Shown: piece by piece, positions 7,245 through 16,020 of the stretch
How positions within the stretch are numbered: the first letter of the stretch is position 1
How the letters are laid out: the number at the start of each line of letters is the position of its first letter
Origin: Roseovarius sp. THAF9
Lineage (GTDB): Bacteria > Pseudomonadota > Alphaproteobacteria > Rhodobacterales > Rhodobacteraceae
Assembly (NCBI RefSeq): GCF_009363715.1
Contig: NZ_CP045404.1
Location: forward strand, 2,324,001 to 2,388,000
DNA length: 64,000 bases
Reading direction: 5' to 3'
The notes under the pieces: generated by a model
The model's input: only the letters and a program-made list of their open reading frames with translations
Databases searched by the model: none
What the model was told of the DNA's origin: nothing
Made by a program: the position numbers and the translations under genes

Positions 7245-9016
7245 TGACCCAGGACCAGATCATCCTCTTCGCGCTCTTCGGGGGCGTTTTCGCCCTGCTG
7301 CTCTGGGGCCGCTACCGCTACGATATCGTCGCGTTCGGCGCGCTGATGCTGGGCGTGGTGCTGGGTGTCGTGCCCACCGATCAGGCCTTTGCCGGCTTCG
7401 GTCACCCGGCAACCATCATCGTGGCCCTCGTGCTCGTTGTCTCCGCCGGTCTGGTGCGCTCCGGTGCGGTTTTCCTCATCACCCGCACGCTGGTCGACAG
7501 CTCACGCAGCCTCGGGGCGCATATCACCATCATGGGCGGCATCGGCGGCGTTCTCTCGGCCTTCATGAACAACGTCGCGGCACTGGCCCTGCTTATGCCC
7601 GTCGATGTCCAAACCGCCCGCAAGGCCAAGCGCTCTCCGGGCCTCAGCCTCATGCCGCTTTCCTTCGCCACCATTCTCGGCGGCATGGTCACACTGATCG
7701 GAACGCCCCCCAACATCATCATCGCTGGCATCCGCGAGGACGCCTTGGGGCAACCTTACTCCATGTTCGACTTTGCCCCCGTCGGCGCCGTCACAGCGCT
7801 TGCCGGTCTTGTCTTCGTCGCCCTCATCGGCTGGCGCCTCATCCCGGCCCGCGAAGACAGCGGCCTTCACGCTGCCGAACTGGCCGATTACCTGGCCGAG
7901 CTGACCATCCCCGAGGACAGCGCCCATATCGGCAAGCGCCTCGCAGAGTTGCAGGAGGATGCCGACAGCAACGACGTCGCCCTTCTCGGCGTGATGCGCG
8001 ACGGCAAGCGCCGCTATGGCCGAGCCCGCAACACCATCCTGCAAGCCGGCGACGCGCTGGTGATCGAGGCCACGCCCGACGCGCTGGATGAGTTTCGATC
8101 CGCGCTGTCTCTCGCCTTCTCTGACTCCAAGCGCGAGGACAAGGTCCGCGCCGCCGGCGACGGGCTCGACATGATCGAGGTCGTGGTCCCCCGCGACGCT
8201 CGCATCGCCGGCCGCACGGCCCAGTCCGTGGGTCTCAACTGGCGCCAGCGCTCCGTGCTGATGGGTATCTCCCGCCGTGGCCGCCAGATCCGCGAACAGG
8301 TTCGCAAGACCACGATCCAGCCGGGTGATATCCTGCTCCTGCTGGTCCCGCACGAAACCGGCTCGGACGTGACCGAGTGGCTGGGCTGCCTGCCGCTGGC
8401 CGAACGCGGGCTGAAAGTGACCCAGGACCGCAAGACATGGGCCGCCATCGGCATCTTTGGCGCCGCCGTCGCCGCGGCCAGTTTCGGCCTGCTCTATCTT
8501 CCTATCGCGCTCGGGCTGGTGGTCATGGCCTACGTGCTGACCCGCATCGTCCCGCCGTCGGAGCTCTACACCCATATCGAATGGCCCGTGGTGGTCCTGC
8601 TTGGCTCGATGATCCCCCTCGGCGCCGCGTTCGAAGAGGCCGGCGGCACCGCGCTGCTCGCGGGCGGCCTCGTCGACCTGACGGCAGGCTTTCCCGCCTG
8701 GGCGATCCTGACTGTGCTGATGGTCGTCACGATGACGCTCTCGGACGTGCTCAACAACACCGCCACCACCATCGTCGCGGCCCCCGTTGGCATTCAGATG
8801 GCAAACACGCTCGACGTCTCGCCCGACCCGTTCCTGATGGCCGTCGCGGTGGCCGCGTCCTCCGCCTATCTCACGCCCATCGGCCACAAGAACAACACGC
8901 TGATCCTCGGCCCCGGCGGCTATGCCTTCGGGGATTACTGGCGCATGGGCCTGCCCTTGGAGATCATCGTGGTCGCCGTTTCCGTGCCGGCCATCCTGGT
9001 TTTCTGGCCGCTTTAG
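7244..9016 (+). CDS. SLC13-type permease with two TrkA-C domains
   Basis: A 590-residue membrane protein (MTQDQIILFALFGGVF start). The N-terminal half carries about six membrane segments and the SNT-like motif FMNNVAALALLMPV, then TLIGTPPNIIIAG. A cytoplasmic insert of ~200 residues contains two RCK/TrkA-C modules (near AHIGKRLAELQEDADSNDV and DARIAGRTAQSVGLNWRQRS). The second half repeats the pattern with DVLNNTATTIVAAP and TPIGHKNNTLILGPGGY. Members of the DASS/SLC13 family with this insert move dicarboxylates, sulfate or other anions with Na+; the substrate is not evident. A paralogue lies at 11851-13629. The start overlaps the VOC stop codon. Confidence 0.92.
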   Translation: MTQDQIILFALFGGVFALLLWGRYRYDIVAFGALMLGVVLGVVPTDQAFAGFGHPATIIVALVLVVSAGLVRSGAVFLITRTLVDSSRSLGAHITIMGGIGGVLSAFMNNVAALALLMPVDVQTARKAKRSPGLSLMPLSFATILGGMVTLIGTPPNIIIAGIREDALGQPYSMFDFAPVGAVTALAGLVFVALIGWRLIPAREDSGLHAAELADYLAELTIPEDSAHIGKRLAELQEDADSNDVALLGVMRDGKRRYGRARNTILQAGDALVIEATPDALDEFRSALSLAFSDSKREDKVRAAGDGLDMIEVVVPRDARIAGRTAQSVGLNWRQRSVLMGISRRGRQIREQVRKTTIQPGDILLLLVPHETGSDVTEWLGCLPLAERGLKVTQDRKTWAAIGIFGAAVAAASFGLLYLPIALGLVVMAYVLTRIVPPSELYTHIEWPVVVLLGSMIPLGAAFEEAGGTALLAGGLVDLTAGFPAWAILTVLMVVTMTLSDVLNNTATTIVAAPVGIQMANTLDVSPDPFLMAVAVAASSAYLTPIGHKNNTLILGPGGYAFGDYWRMGLPLEIIVVAVSVPAILVFWPL

Positions 9017-9026
9017 ACGCCCGGCT

Positions 9027-9512
9027 TCAGCGGCAATGCCGCGCGATCTCGCGCTCGCGCAGGCCGGTCTCGACCAGCAGGCACTTGTCCCGCGCCGCAT
9101 AGTAATAGCCCCGCGCGTACCACATCACCGCGTCAGGCTCGCTACCTTCCGACACCAGCCACGCGCCGCGCAGGTATTTCACCGCGTATTTCAGGTTGGT
9201 CTCCGGGTTTAGCAGGTCACTCGCCTGCCCCTGAAATCCCATGCCGCGCGCCGTGGCGGGCAGGATCTGCATCATCCCCCAGTAGGGGCCATTGCGCGCC
9301 TTGGGGCGGTAATCACTCTCGCGCTGCACCACCCGGTGCACCAGCGACCGCGGCACTTCGTAAGTGTCGGCATACTGGTTGATCAGCGCCCGGATCTGCG
9401 GCGTCTCGTTGGGATAAAGCGGCGGGTTGTGCGCCGCCGGCGGCTCCGGCGCCTCTTTCGCGCTGCATCCCGCAATCGCGCACACCAACGTAAAGGTCAT
9501 CAAACGCCGCAT
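9027..9512 (-). CDS. Lytic transglycosylase (SLT domain) lipoprotein
   Basis: A 161-residue protein. MRRLMTFTLVCAIAGC is an export signal with a lipobox, so the enzyme is probably anchored in the outer membrane. The SLT (goose-lysozyme-like) domain follows: VPRSLVHRVVQRESDYRPKARN holds the catalytic Glu in RESDY, then GPYWGMMQILPATARGMGF and NPETNLKYAVKYLRG. It cleaves the glycan strands of peptidoglycan to 1,6-anhydro ends. The start at 9512 is supported by GGGGGA seven bases upstream; 29 in-frame residues upstream are excluded because they would hide the signal. It is convergent with the SLC13 gene, with only 10 bp between them. Confidence 0.9.
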   Translation of the reverse strand: MRRLMTFTLVCAIAGCSAKEAPEPPAAHNPPLYPNETPQIRALINQYADTYEVPRSLVHRVVQRESDYRPKARNGPYWGMMQILPATARGMGFQGQASDLLNPETNLKYAVKYLRGAWLVSEGSEPDAVMWYARGYYYAARDKCLLVETGLREREIARHCR

Positions 9513-9732
9513 CAGAAAATCCCCCGGTTTTTCGGTCTTTTTTCCCAAGCCCCGGTCTCTGGCAAGCTTCCAGATATCTGACGCGCGAGAATCCGCCATT
9601 TATATTTGCGCCGCCCACTTGCAAACCACGCGGCCCATCCCATTTCACCGCCATCCGGGTGCGAGGCTCCGCCCGGCGGCTGCAAGGCGCGGGGTCGCGC
9701 CAAGAGTGCTTTCCTCCCCCTGGATCAACCCC

Positions 9733-10020
9733 ATGCGCATCATCACCGCTGCAATCGCTGCCGCCATCGCGGCCCTTCCCGCCTTCGCCGACGACACCGA
9801 GGGCCACGTGCTCGCCTTCGACCGCATCGACGGCATCATCGTTCTCACCGACAAGACAGTCTGGGAAGTGCCCACCGAGATCAGCCTGCCCGAGGACTTA
9901 GGTCGCGGCGACCGCGTTCTTTTCGAATATGACACCGCAGGCGAAGACGGCATGACAAAGCTTAACGCCGTCACGCGCCTGGCCACCGCGCTGCCCGAAG
10001 GCACCGACGGCGGCAGCTAG
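9733..10020 (+). CDS. Small secreted protein, DUF1344-like
   Basis: A 95-residue protein with a clear Sec signal (MRIITAAIAAAIAALPAFA, cut after AFA). The mature part GHVLAFDRIDGIIVLTDKTVWEVPTEI...LGRGDRVLFEYDTAGEDGMTKLNAVTRL is a small beta domain resembling DUF1344 periplasmic proteins, which have a similar order of a short strand, a 'D.T...VP' segment and a 'GD.V...Y' segment. Function unknown. The ATG at 9733 has no strong ribosome binding site; longer in-frame starts give proline- and arginine-rich sequence. A GC-rich hairpin (10030-10038 with 10053-10061) follows, without a T-run. Confidence 0.7.
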   Translation: MRIITAAIAAAIAALPAFADDTEGHVLAFDRIDGIIVLTDKTVWEVPTEISLPEDLGRGDRVLFEYDTAGEDGMTKLNAVTRLATALPEGTDGGS

Positions 10021-10138
10021 GCCCGGCATTCCGGGGGCCAGACACAAGGCCTGCCCCCGGACCGTATCCTGCGGCGATTGACACCACCGTCCGGAATGAT
10101 ATCTGCCACGAGACTTTCCCGGACAAGAGCCCGATATA

Positions 10139-10756
10139 ATGAATAAAATGCCAGCCTCGGTGTTCCCTGCACCAGCCAGCACCGCCGTCGCCCTCTGCCT
10201 TGCCGCGCTCGTCTCGGCGTGCGGCAGTTCCGGCAGCATCCCGTTGAAGAACCCCAACTACTTCTCGGGCCGCGTCGACAAGGACACGGGCGTCATGACT
10301 GGCCAATACAACCCCGCAGGCTATTCGACGTCGCAGGTGAAAACCGTCATTGCGCGCATCTGCGAGGGCAAGCGCCTTGCCACGTACAGCGAGGCCGCGC
10401 AGGACACGCTCCGAGCCTTCACGCTCACCTGCCGGGGCGGCTTTGATCGCAAATGGGGCTTCGTCAGTTTCGAGCGCACTGCACGCGGCACGGTGATGAT
10501 CGAATCCACCGGCGGCGGTCGTAAAGGCGAGGTCGTCTTTACTCAAGCCGAAGTCCCGCTGTCCGGTCGCGGCGCAGCCCCTGCCCCGGTCCCGGCTGCC
10601 ACGCCTACGGCAGAGGCGCCCGCCAAGGGCCAAACGTCTGCGGCACGACCCTCAGACACGTCACCGGCGCCGAAATGCCGCGACTCGATCACCGTCTACT
10701 GCAAAGACCCCTCGTCAGGCCGCATCATTCCCGGCGCAACTCCCGGACCGACCTGA
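10139..10756 (+). CDS. Hypothetical lipoprotein with proline/alanine-rich tail
   Basis: A 205-residue protein whose N-terminal hydrophobic segment ends in LVSAC, a lipobox at about residue 28. The mature domain contains NPNYFSGRVDKDTGVMTGQYNPAGY, then ICEGKRLATYSEAAQDTLRAFTLTCRGGF, then a Pro/Ala/Thr-rich linker and a C-terminal CRDSITVYCKDPSSG. Four cysteines in the mature part could form two disulfides. TTGACA at 10078-10083 may be its -35 element. The first ATG is taken; a second ATG three codons later is equally possible. I recognise no named domain. Confidence 0.75.
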   Translation: MNKMPASVFPAPASTAVALCLAALVSACGSSGSIPLKNPNYFSGRVDKDTGVMTGQYNPAGYSTSQVKTVIARICEGKRLATYSEAAQDTLRAFTLTCRGGFDRKWGFVSFERTARGTVMIESTGGGRKGEVVFTQAEVPLSGRGAAPAPVPAATPTAEAPAKGQTSAARPSDTSPAPKCRDSITVYCKDPSSGRIIPGATPGPT

Positions 10757-10783
10757 CCCAAGCGGTCACCGGCCACGGCCTCC

Positions 10784-11644
10784 TCACGCCCACCCCACGG
10801 CGGCCCGATAGAGATGCCAGGTCGCATGGCCCAGCACCGGCAGCACGACGATCAGCCCGAGGAATAGCGGCACCGTCCCGATCAGCATCAGGACAGCCAC
10901 GATGCCCCCCCACCGGGCCACCGTAACGGGATTCTTCTGCATCACCCGCAAAGAGGTCGCCACCGCCACGGCCAGCCCGACCCGGCGGTCGATCAGCATC
11001 GGAAAGGTCGTCAGGCTGACCGCGAGAACCATCACCGCAAAGACCGCGCCAACCGTCATGCCTACAACGATCATCGTCCAGCCCGGCCCGGTCGTCAGAA
11101 CATCCATCGCGAAACGCGACACGCTCTGCGGCGGCTCCGGCCCCAGCGTCCAGTCATAGATCTTCATGGCGGCCAGCATCCAGACGATAAACACCGCCAG
11201 CAGATACAGCGCCATCACCAGCACCGGCCCGATATTCTCGGCCCGGATCACCGACAGCGCGGCACTCCAGCCCACGTCATCGCGCTTTTCCGCCTGTCGG
11301 CTCATCTCGTAAAGGCCGATCGCCACGATCGGCCCCAACAGCAGGAAGCCCGCCGCCAGCGGGAACAGCATCGGCAGCATCGCTTGGTGAAAGGCGAAGA
11401 ACGACAGGCACAGCCCGATCGCCGGATAGATCATCACCAGGAACATCACATCACTGCGAAAGCGCGAGAAATCGGCATAGCCCTTGCGCAAAGCGTCGCT
11501 CAGATCCCGGCTGGAAAGCGACCTCGCCTCGGGCGTGGCTTCCGTCCCACCGCTCAGCGCGACGGTGGCATCGCCCACCGACCGGCTCGCGCCGGACACG
11601 CCCTGAAAGAACCAAGACAGCGGGTTTCCGATTGTTTTGACCAT
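10784..11644 (-). CDS. DUF2189 integral membrane protein
   Basis: A 286-residue protein with a ~60-residue hydrophilic N-terminus and about six membrane segments (FLVMIYPAIGLCLSFFAF, LFPLAAGFLLLGPIVAIGLYEMSR, VLVMALYLLAVFIVWML, TMIVVGMTVGAVFAVMVLAVSL, GIVAVLMLIGTVPLFLGLIV). GPIVAIGLYEMSRQAEK and the FPMLIDRRVG segment match DUF2189 proteins, which are common in alphaproteobacteria and whose function is unknown. It is transcribed alone; the preceding lipoprotein gene is convergent. Confidence 0.85.
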   Translation of the reverse strand: MVKTIGNPLSWFFQGVSGASRSVGDATVALSGGTEATPEARSLSSRDLSDALRKGYADFSRFRSDVMFLVMIYPAIGLCLSFFAFHQAMLPMLFPLAAGFLLLGPIVAIGLYEMSRQAEKRDDVGWSAALSVIRAENIGPVLVMALYLLAVFIVWMLAAMKIYDWTLGPEPPQSVSRFAMDVLTTGPGWTMIVVGMTVGAVFAVMVLAVSLTTFPMLIDRRVGLAVAVATSLRVMQKNPVTVARWGGIVAVLMLIGTVPLFLGLIVVLPVLGHATWHLYRAAVGWA

Positions 11645-11850
11645 GAGACACTCCCTCCCTCCGTTCGGCCGGGCATTCCCGGTCGGATTGGGTTTGGGCG
11701 GGTCTTCGTCATTTGGCGGAGCACCCGCCTATCTAGTCACCCTACCACAACCAAGGCGTGCAGGTGATCACGATTTGGAGACAGCGCCCGTCAGGCGCGG
11801 CGCCCCCGTTGTTTCACTGTTCCCAAAATACTCGATATCCGACGCCCGCC

Positions 11851-13629
11851 TTAAAGCGGCCAGATGAACGGGATCAGCGCACTAGCCAACAACCCCACGC
11901 TCAGGTTCAGCGGCACGCCCACCTTCAGGAAGTCGGTAAACTTGTAGCCTCCGGGCCCATAGACCAGCGTGTTGGTCTGATATCCGATGGGCGTGGCGAA
12001 ACTGGCCGAGGCCGCGACCATTACCGCCACCACAAGCGCCCGCGCGTCGATTCCCATCGCATCCGCCAGCCCGATGGCAATGGGCGTCACCACCACCGCC
12101 ACCGCGTTGTTGCTCACCAGTTCCGTCAAAACCGACGTCAGAAGGTAGATCGCCCAGACGATCAGGAACGGCGGCAGCCCGGACAGCCCTGGCGCCACCG
12201 CATTTACGATCAGCTGCACCGCCCCCGACGCATCCAGCGCCGCGCCGATGGCCAGCATCGAAAAGATCAGTGCCAACAGCCGCCCTTCCACAAAAGAAAA
12301 CGCCTCCTCCGCGTCGATGCAGCGCGACAACAGCACCACCGCCAGCGCGATCACCGTCAGCGCCAGGATCGGGGCCACGCCCAATGCGGCCAGGATCACG
12401 ATTCCCGCCAGCGCCGCCAGCGCCACCGGCGCGTGCCCGCGCCGGAACGCCTTGGCCGATGGATGGCTGACGTCGACCAGATCCATTTCGCCCGCCAGCC
12501 GCTTGATGTCCTCCGGCGCACCTTCCAGCAGCAGCGTGTCGCCCACCCGCACGATCAGGTCATCCAGCTGCCGCCCGATATTCTGGTTACGCCGGTGCAC
12601 CGCCAGCGGATAGACCCCGAACCGACGCCTTAGCCGCAGCGATCCCAGGCTGCGCGCCACCATCTTGCACCCCGGCGTGATCAACACCTCCACCGTTGTC
12701 GTCTCCACCTGTGACACCTGGTCGACGCGCTTCAGCTCCTTGTTGCGCTGCAGGCTCAAGAGCTCGGTCATCTGCGTGCGCAGAACCACCCTGTCGCCCA
12801 CCTGCAACTCCACCCCCTGCAGATTGCGCCGCAAAGAGATATCGCCCCGCACCACGTCCACCAGCCGCACGCCTTCGCGCTTGAACAGCTGCACGCCGGT
12901 CACTTCCCGACCTATAAGGTTGCTGTCCGGCGGGATTACCGCCTCGGTAAAGAACTTCATCTTCGAGCGGTCCGACAGCATGTCCGCCATGCTCTCGCGC
13001 TCCGGCAACAGGCGCGGCGCGATGAAATAAAGGTACACCGCTCCCCACGCCACAAGGCACAGCGCCAGCGGCGTCACCTCGAAAATTCCGAACGGCTCCA
13101 TCCCCTGAGACCGCGCCACCCCGTCGACCAGCAGGTTCGTCGAAGTCCCGATCAGCGTCAGCGTCCCGCCCAGAATGGCGGCATAGCTCAGTGGGATCAG
13201 CATTTTCGAGGCTGTCACCCCCAGCGTCCGCGCCAGTTGCACAAAGATCGGGATCATCACCACAACCACGGGCGTGTTGTTCATGAAAGCCGAACCGAAC
13301 ACGACAAAGGCCATCAACATCCCGATCGCCAGCTTGGGGTTCACCTTGGCCTGCCGGTCCGCCACCGTCGTAAACGCATCCAGAGCGCCCGTGCGCACCA
13401 GCGCCCCCATCACCACGAACATCCCGGCGATGGTCCAGGGCGCGGGGTTCGACAGCACCTCGAGACCCGCGTCATAAGGCAGTACCCCCAGCGCCAGCAG
13501 CACCGCGGCCCCGCTCAGCGCCACCACCTCTGTGGGATAGGTCTCGCGAATAAACAGCACGAACATCACCGCGACCACGCCCAAGGCGACCAGCGGCTGG
13601 GCACCCTGCGAAAGCTCAATGAATTGCAT
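11851..13629 (-). CDS. SLC13-type permease with TrkA-C domains (second copy)
   Basis: A 592-residue paralogue of the permease at 7244-9016. First half: FMNNTPVVVVMIPIFVQLAR and TLTLIGTSTNLLVDG. The central cytoplasmic insert has two TrkA-C modules (SNLIGREVTGVQLFKREGVR, then VQLGVYPLAV-type sequence and RVGDTLLLEGAPEDI). Second half: ELVSNNAVAVVVTPIAIGLA and TPIGYQTNTLVYGPGGYKF, the second SNT/TPIGYQTN motif of the family. It probably transports an inorganic or dicarboxylate anion. The ATG shares a base with the TGA of the upstream DMT gene (13627-13631), so it is the last gene of a three-gene coupled operon. Confidence 0.92.
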   Translation of the reverse strand: MQFIELSQGAQPLVALGVVAVMFVLFIRETYPTEVVALSGAAVLLALGVLPYDAGLEVLSNPAPWTIAGMFVVMGALVRTGALDAFTTVADRQAKVNPKLAIGMLMAFVVFGSAFMNNTPVVVVMIPIFVQLARTLGVTASKMLIPLSYAAILGGTLTLIGTSTNLLVDGVARSQGMEPFGIFEVTPLALCLVAWGAVYLYFIAPRLLPERESMADMLSDRSKMKFFTEAVIPPDSNLIGREVTGVQLFKREGVRLVDVVRGDISLRRNLQGVELQVGDRVVLRTQMTELLSLQRNKELKRVDQVSQVETTTVEVLITPGCKMVARSLGSLRLRRRFGVYPLAVHRRNQNIGRQLDDLIVRVGDTLLLEGAPEDIKRLAGEMDLVDVSHPSAKAFRRGHAPVALAALAGIVILAALGVAPILALTVIALAVVLLSRCIDAEEAFSFVEGRLLALIFSMLAIGAALDASGAVQLIVNAVAPGLSGLPPFLIVWAIYLLTSVLTELVSNNAVAVVVTPIAIGLADAMGIDARALVVAVMVAASASFATPIGYQTNTLVYGPGGYKFTDFLKVGVPLNLSVGLLASALIPFIWPL

Positions 13630-14585
13630 CAGTTCTGCCCGTCCCGGTCCGATGTCATGCCAGTTTCGGCATTCTCATCTATCACGCGCCCCGGCACAAG
13701 AACCCGTGCGGCCCGGGGTTGCACCAGGAACATCCCCAGCATCATCACCCCCAGCGCCAGCCAGACCCAGATCGAATAGCTCTCCCCCAACAGCGTCATC
13801 GACCACAGCACACCCGCCGCCGTCACCATGTACGACGTCTGCGCCGAAAAGACCGACCCGGCATGGCCCACCATCCACACGTAGGAGGCATAGACCAACG
13901 CGTGCAGCGCCGCCGCCGCCACCAGCGCCAGCTCCGGCACGCCCACACCCTCCAGCGGGTTGATCCACTGCCCGGTGCCCACCGCGACGGGCAGCGCCAC
14001 GACCGCCCCGATCATTGATGCGCCGATTATCACCTGCATCGGGTCCAGGCCCTGCGTGCCCCATTTCGCCACCAAGTTGCCTTCGGTCGCGTACAGCGCC
14101 GGCGCGCACAGCGCCACCAGAACGAACAGCGCCGAGGTTCCCGTGGGCAGGCTCGCCTCCGGCCCCACCAACAGGACGATACCCCCCAGCCCCAGGATCA
14201 CGCCCCAAAGCCGCTGCCACTCGAAGCGCTCGTTGCCCATAACCACCGCGATCGGCAGCGAGAACATGGCGACCGAGGCAATCACGATCGACATCACCCC
14301 GCCCGAAAGCTGGGCCGCCGCGGTGTAAAAGAAGATATCCGGCAACACCGCCCCGCACAGCGCCACCATCAGGAACAATCGCAGGTAGGGTCGCGCGAAG
14401 ACGACCTTACGCCCCCGCAACAGCGTGACCGCGCCCAGGCATAAAACCACGATGATCAACTGCCAGAAGATCAAGCCGAACGGCTGGTGCCCCGTACTCA
14501 CCGCGATCTTGCTCAGCGGAATCGACAGGCCCCACCCCAGCCCCATGGCAACCAGAGCGGTATAAAGCCCAAGGATTCGCCTCAT
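13629..14585 (-). CDS. DMT-family (EamA) membrane transporter
   Basis: A 318-residue protein with two EamA repeats and about ten membrane segments. It starts MRRILGLYTALVAMGLGWGLSIPLSKIAV and shows the family's inner glycine/proline pattern (GGVMSIVIASVAMFSLPIAVV; GVILGLGGIVLLVGPEAS). The second repeat ends in ALGVMMLGMFLVQPR, followed by a short cytoplasmic tail. Drug/metabolite transporters export amino acids, nucleotides or other metabolites; the substrate is not predictable. Its ATG overlaps the TGA of the YmdB-like gene (ATGA at 14582-14585) and its own stop overlaps the SLC13 start. Confidence 0.9.
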   Translation of the reverse strand: MRRILGLYTALVAMGLGWGLSIPLSKIAVSTGHQPFGLIFWQLIIVVLCLGAVTLLRGRKVVFARPYLRLFLMVALCGAVLPDIFFYTAAAQLSGGVMSIVIASVAMFSLPIAVVMGNERFEWQRLWGVILGLGGIVLLVGPEASLPTGTSALFVLVALCAPALYATEGNLVAKWGTQGLDPMQVIIGASMIGAVVALPVAVGTGQWINPLEGVGVPELALVAAAALHALVYASYVWMVGHAGSVFSAQTSYMVTAAGVLWSMTLLGESYSIWVWLALGVMMLGMFLVQPRAARVLVPGRVIDENAETGMTSDRDGQN

Positions 14586-15394
14586 GGACCGCTGGCCGCC
14601 AGCCGCCCGCCGTCGCGGACCATCTCCACCTTCGTTGCCTTGCCCGTAGCGTCATCGGTCTCGACATACAGCCCGCACAGCGTCACCTCGCCCATGGCCG
14701 GCGTGAACCGCTCCTTGCCCATCCCGGTCACGAAGCGCCGCATCGGCTCGGTCTTGTCCATGCCGATCACGCTCAGGTAATCGCCGCACATGCCCGCATC
14801 CGACTGGAACGCCGTGCCGCCCGGCAGGATCTGCGCATCGGCGGTGGGCACATGGGTGTGGCTGCCCACGACGATGCTCGCACGCCCGTCGCAGTAATGT
14901 CCCATGCCCATCTTCTCGCTGGTCGCCTCGCAGTGGATGTCGATCAGGCTCGCCTGCACCGCGCCCCCCGGCACATGCGCCCGCATCACCGTGTCCACGG
15001 CGCTGAACGGGTCGTCGAAGGCCCTCTTCATGAAGACTTGCCCCAGCACCTGCGCCACCAGCACCTTGCGCCCCCGCGCATCGGAAAAAACAGCCGCACC
15101 ACGCCCCGGCGCGCCCTTGGCGAAATTCAGGGGCCGGACGATCCGCGGCTCGCCCTCGATATATTGCAGCATGTCCTTCTGGTCGAACGCGTGATCGCCC
15201 AGTGTCAGGCAATCCGCCCCTGCCTCCAAGAGCGCCTTGGCATGTGCGCCGCTCAGCCCCATGCCGCCCGTAGCGTTCTCGCCGTTGACCACGACGAAAT
15301 CCAGTCTCCACGCCTCGCGCAGGCCCGGCAAACGCTCCGCGACGGCCTGCCGCCCGGCCCGGCCCATCACGTCTCCAAGGTACAAAATCCTCAT
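14582..15394 (-). CDS. YmdB-family metallophosphoesterase
   Basis: A 270-residue protein of the TIGR00282/YmdB family. It shows MRILYLGDVMGRAGRQAV (metal-binding Asp), VVVNGENATGG, LTLGDHAFDQKD and GSHTHVPTADAQIL, the four blocks of the dimetal phosphoesterase site. Bacillus YmdB hydrolyses 2',3'-cyclic nucleotides and affects biofilm formation; the role in alphaproteobacteria is unknown. The start is placed at 15394, the family start; 12 more in-frame residues upstream are possible. First gene of the coupled YmdB-DMT-SLC13 operon. Confidence 0.93.
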   Translation of the reverse strand: MRILYLGDVMGRAGRQAVAERLPGLREAWRLDFVVVNGENATGGMGLSGAHAKALLEAGADCLTLGDHAFDQKDMLQYIEGEPRIVRPLNFAKGAPGRGAAVFSDARGRKVLVAQVLGQVFMKRAFDDPFSAVDTVMRAHVPGGAVQASLIDIHCEATSEKMGMGHYCDGRASIVVGSHTHVPTADAQILPGGTAFQSDAGMCGDYLSVIGMDKTEPMRRFVTGMGKERFTPAMGEVTLCGLYVETDDATGKATKVEMVRDGGRLAASGP

Positions 15395-15454
15395 GGCGAA
15401 ACTGGTAGAGACACCGCTTGCAAAGGGCAAGGGCCAGCGATGCCCACCCGCCGT

Positions 15455-15472
15455 CTCGGGCTTGACCCGGGA
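15455..15472. repeat. Dispersed CCCGGG palindrome
   Basis: CTCGGGCTTGACCCGGGA between the OsmC and YmdB genes. Near-identical copies are at 20511-20529 and 42899-42917, all intergenic and all followed by CCTC. A REP-like element. Confidence 0.6.
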
Positions 15473-15499
15473 CCTCTTACCTCCTCGCGCAGCCCTGCC

Positions 15500-15970
15500 T
15501 CAGTCAGCAACCTCGTAGCGCGCCTCAAAGACAATCGGAAACGCCACCGACCGCGCCACGAAACAGACGTCGTGAATGCGTCCATGGATCTTATCCGCCG
15601 CCTCCATGTCCGTCCCCTCAGGCACCGTGATCACCGGACGCAGCACGGCTCGCGTGAACCGTCCCTTGCCCGAGGGCTCCACTTCCGCCTCTCCCAGCGG
15701 ATCGTCAACGTATCCCTGCACCGCGATCCCCGCGTCGCTGGCGAAATGCAGGTACCACAGCATGTGGCACGCACTCACCGTCGCCAGCAGCAGGTCCTCG
15801 GGATTGTGCCGGGCCGGGTCGCCGCCCAGCATTGGATCGTTCGAGCAGGACACCACCGACTTGCCCGGCGTCTCGATGTTCCAGGTCCGGTCATAGCCCT
15901 TGTAAGTCCGCGTGCCATCGCCCCGGTTGCCGGTCCAGACCACCTTGGCGGTGTAGTCGTGGGTGTCCAT
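15500..15970 (-). CDS. OsmC-family protein (organic peroxide/thiol reductase type)
   Basis: A 156-residue protein starting MDTHDYTAKVVWTGNRGDGT. It has DPARHNPEDLLLATVSACHMLWYLHFA with one conserved Cys in the long helix and a second in RIHDVCFVARSVAFP; this Cys pair is the redox site of OsmC/Ohr proteins that reduce organic hydroperoxides with dihydrolipoyl donors. The start at 15970 is supported by GGAGAAGG four bases upstream; 14 upstream codons are in frame but unneeded. It stands alone, between repeat elements. Confidence 0.9.
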   Translation of the reverse strand: MDTHDYTAKVVWTGNRGDGTRTYKGYDRTWNIETPGKSVVSCSNDPMLGGDPARHNPEDLLLATVSACHMLWYLHFASDAGIAVQGYVDDPLGEAEVEPSGKGRFTRAVLRPVITVPEGTDMEAADKIHGRIHDVCFVARSVAFPIVFEARYEVAD

Positions 15971-16020
15971 GTTACCTTCTCCAAAGTTCTGGTCGAATTG
16001 ATTCAATACCAACTACGCAG

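Noticed and set aside
7502..9100. 532-codon minus-strand frame opposite the first SLC13 gene
   Set aside because: Composition (Gly/Asp/His/Gln-rich, no motif) is that of an antisense frame; the plus strand encodes a clear transporter.
10078..10105. TTGACA as a promoter of the lipoprotein gene at 10139
   Set aside because: The -35 is perfect but the best -10 (TATCTG at 16 bases) matches poorly; noted only in the gene entry.
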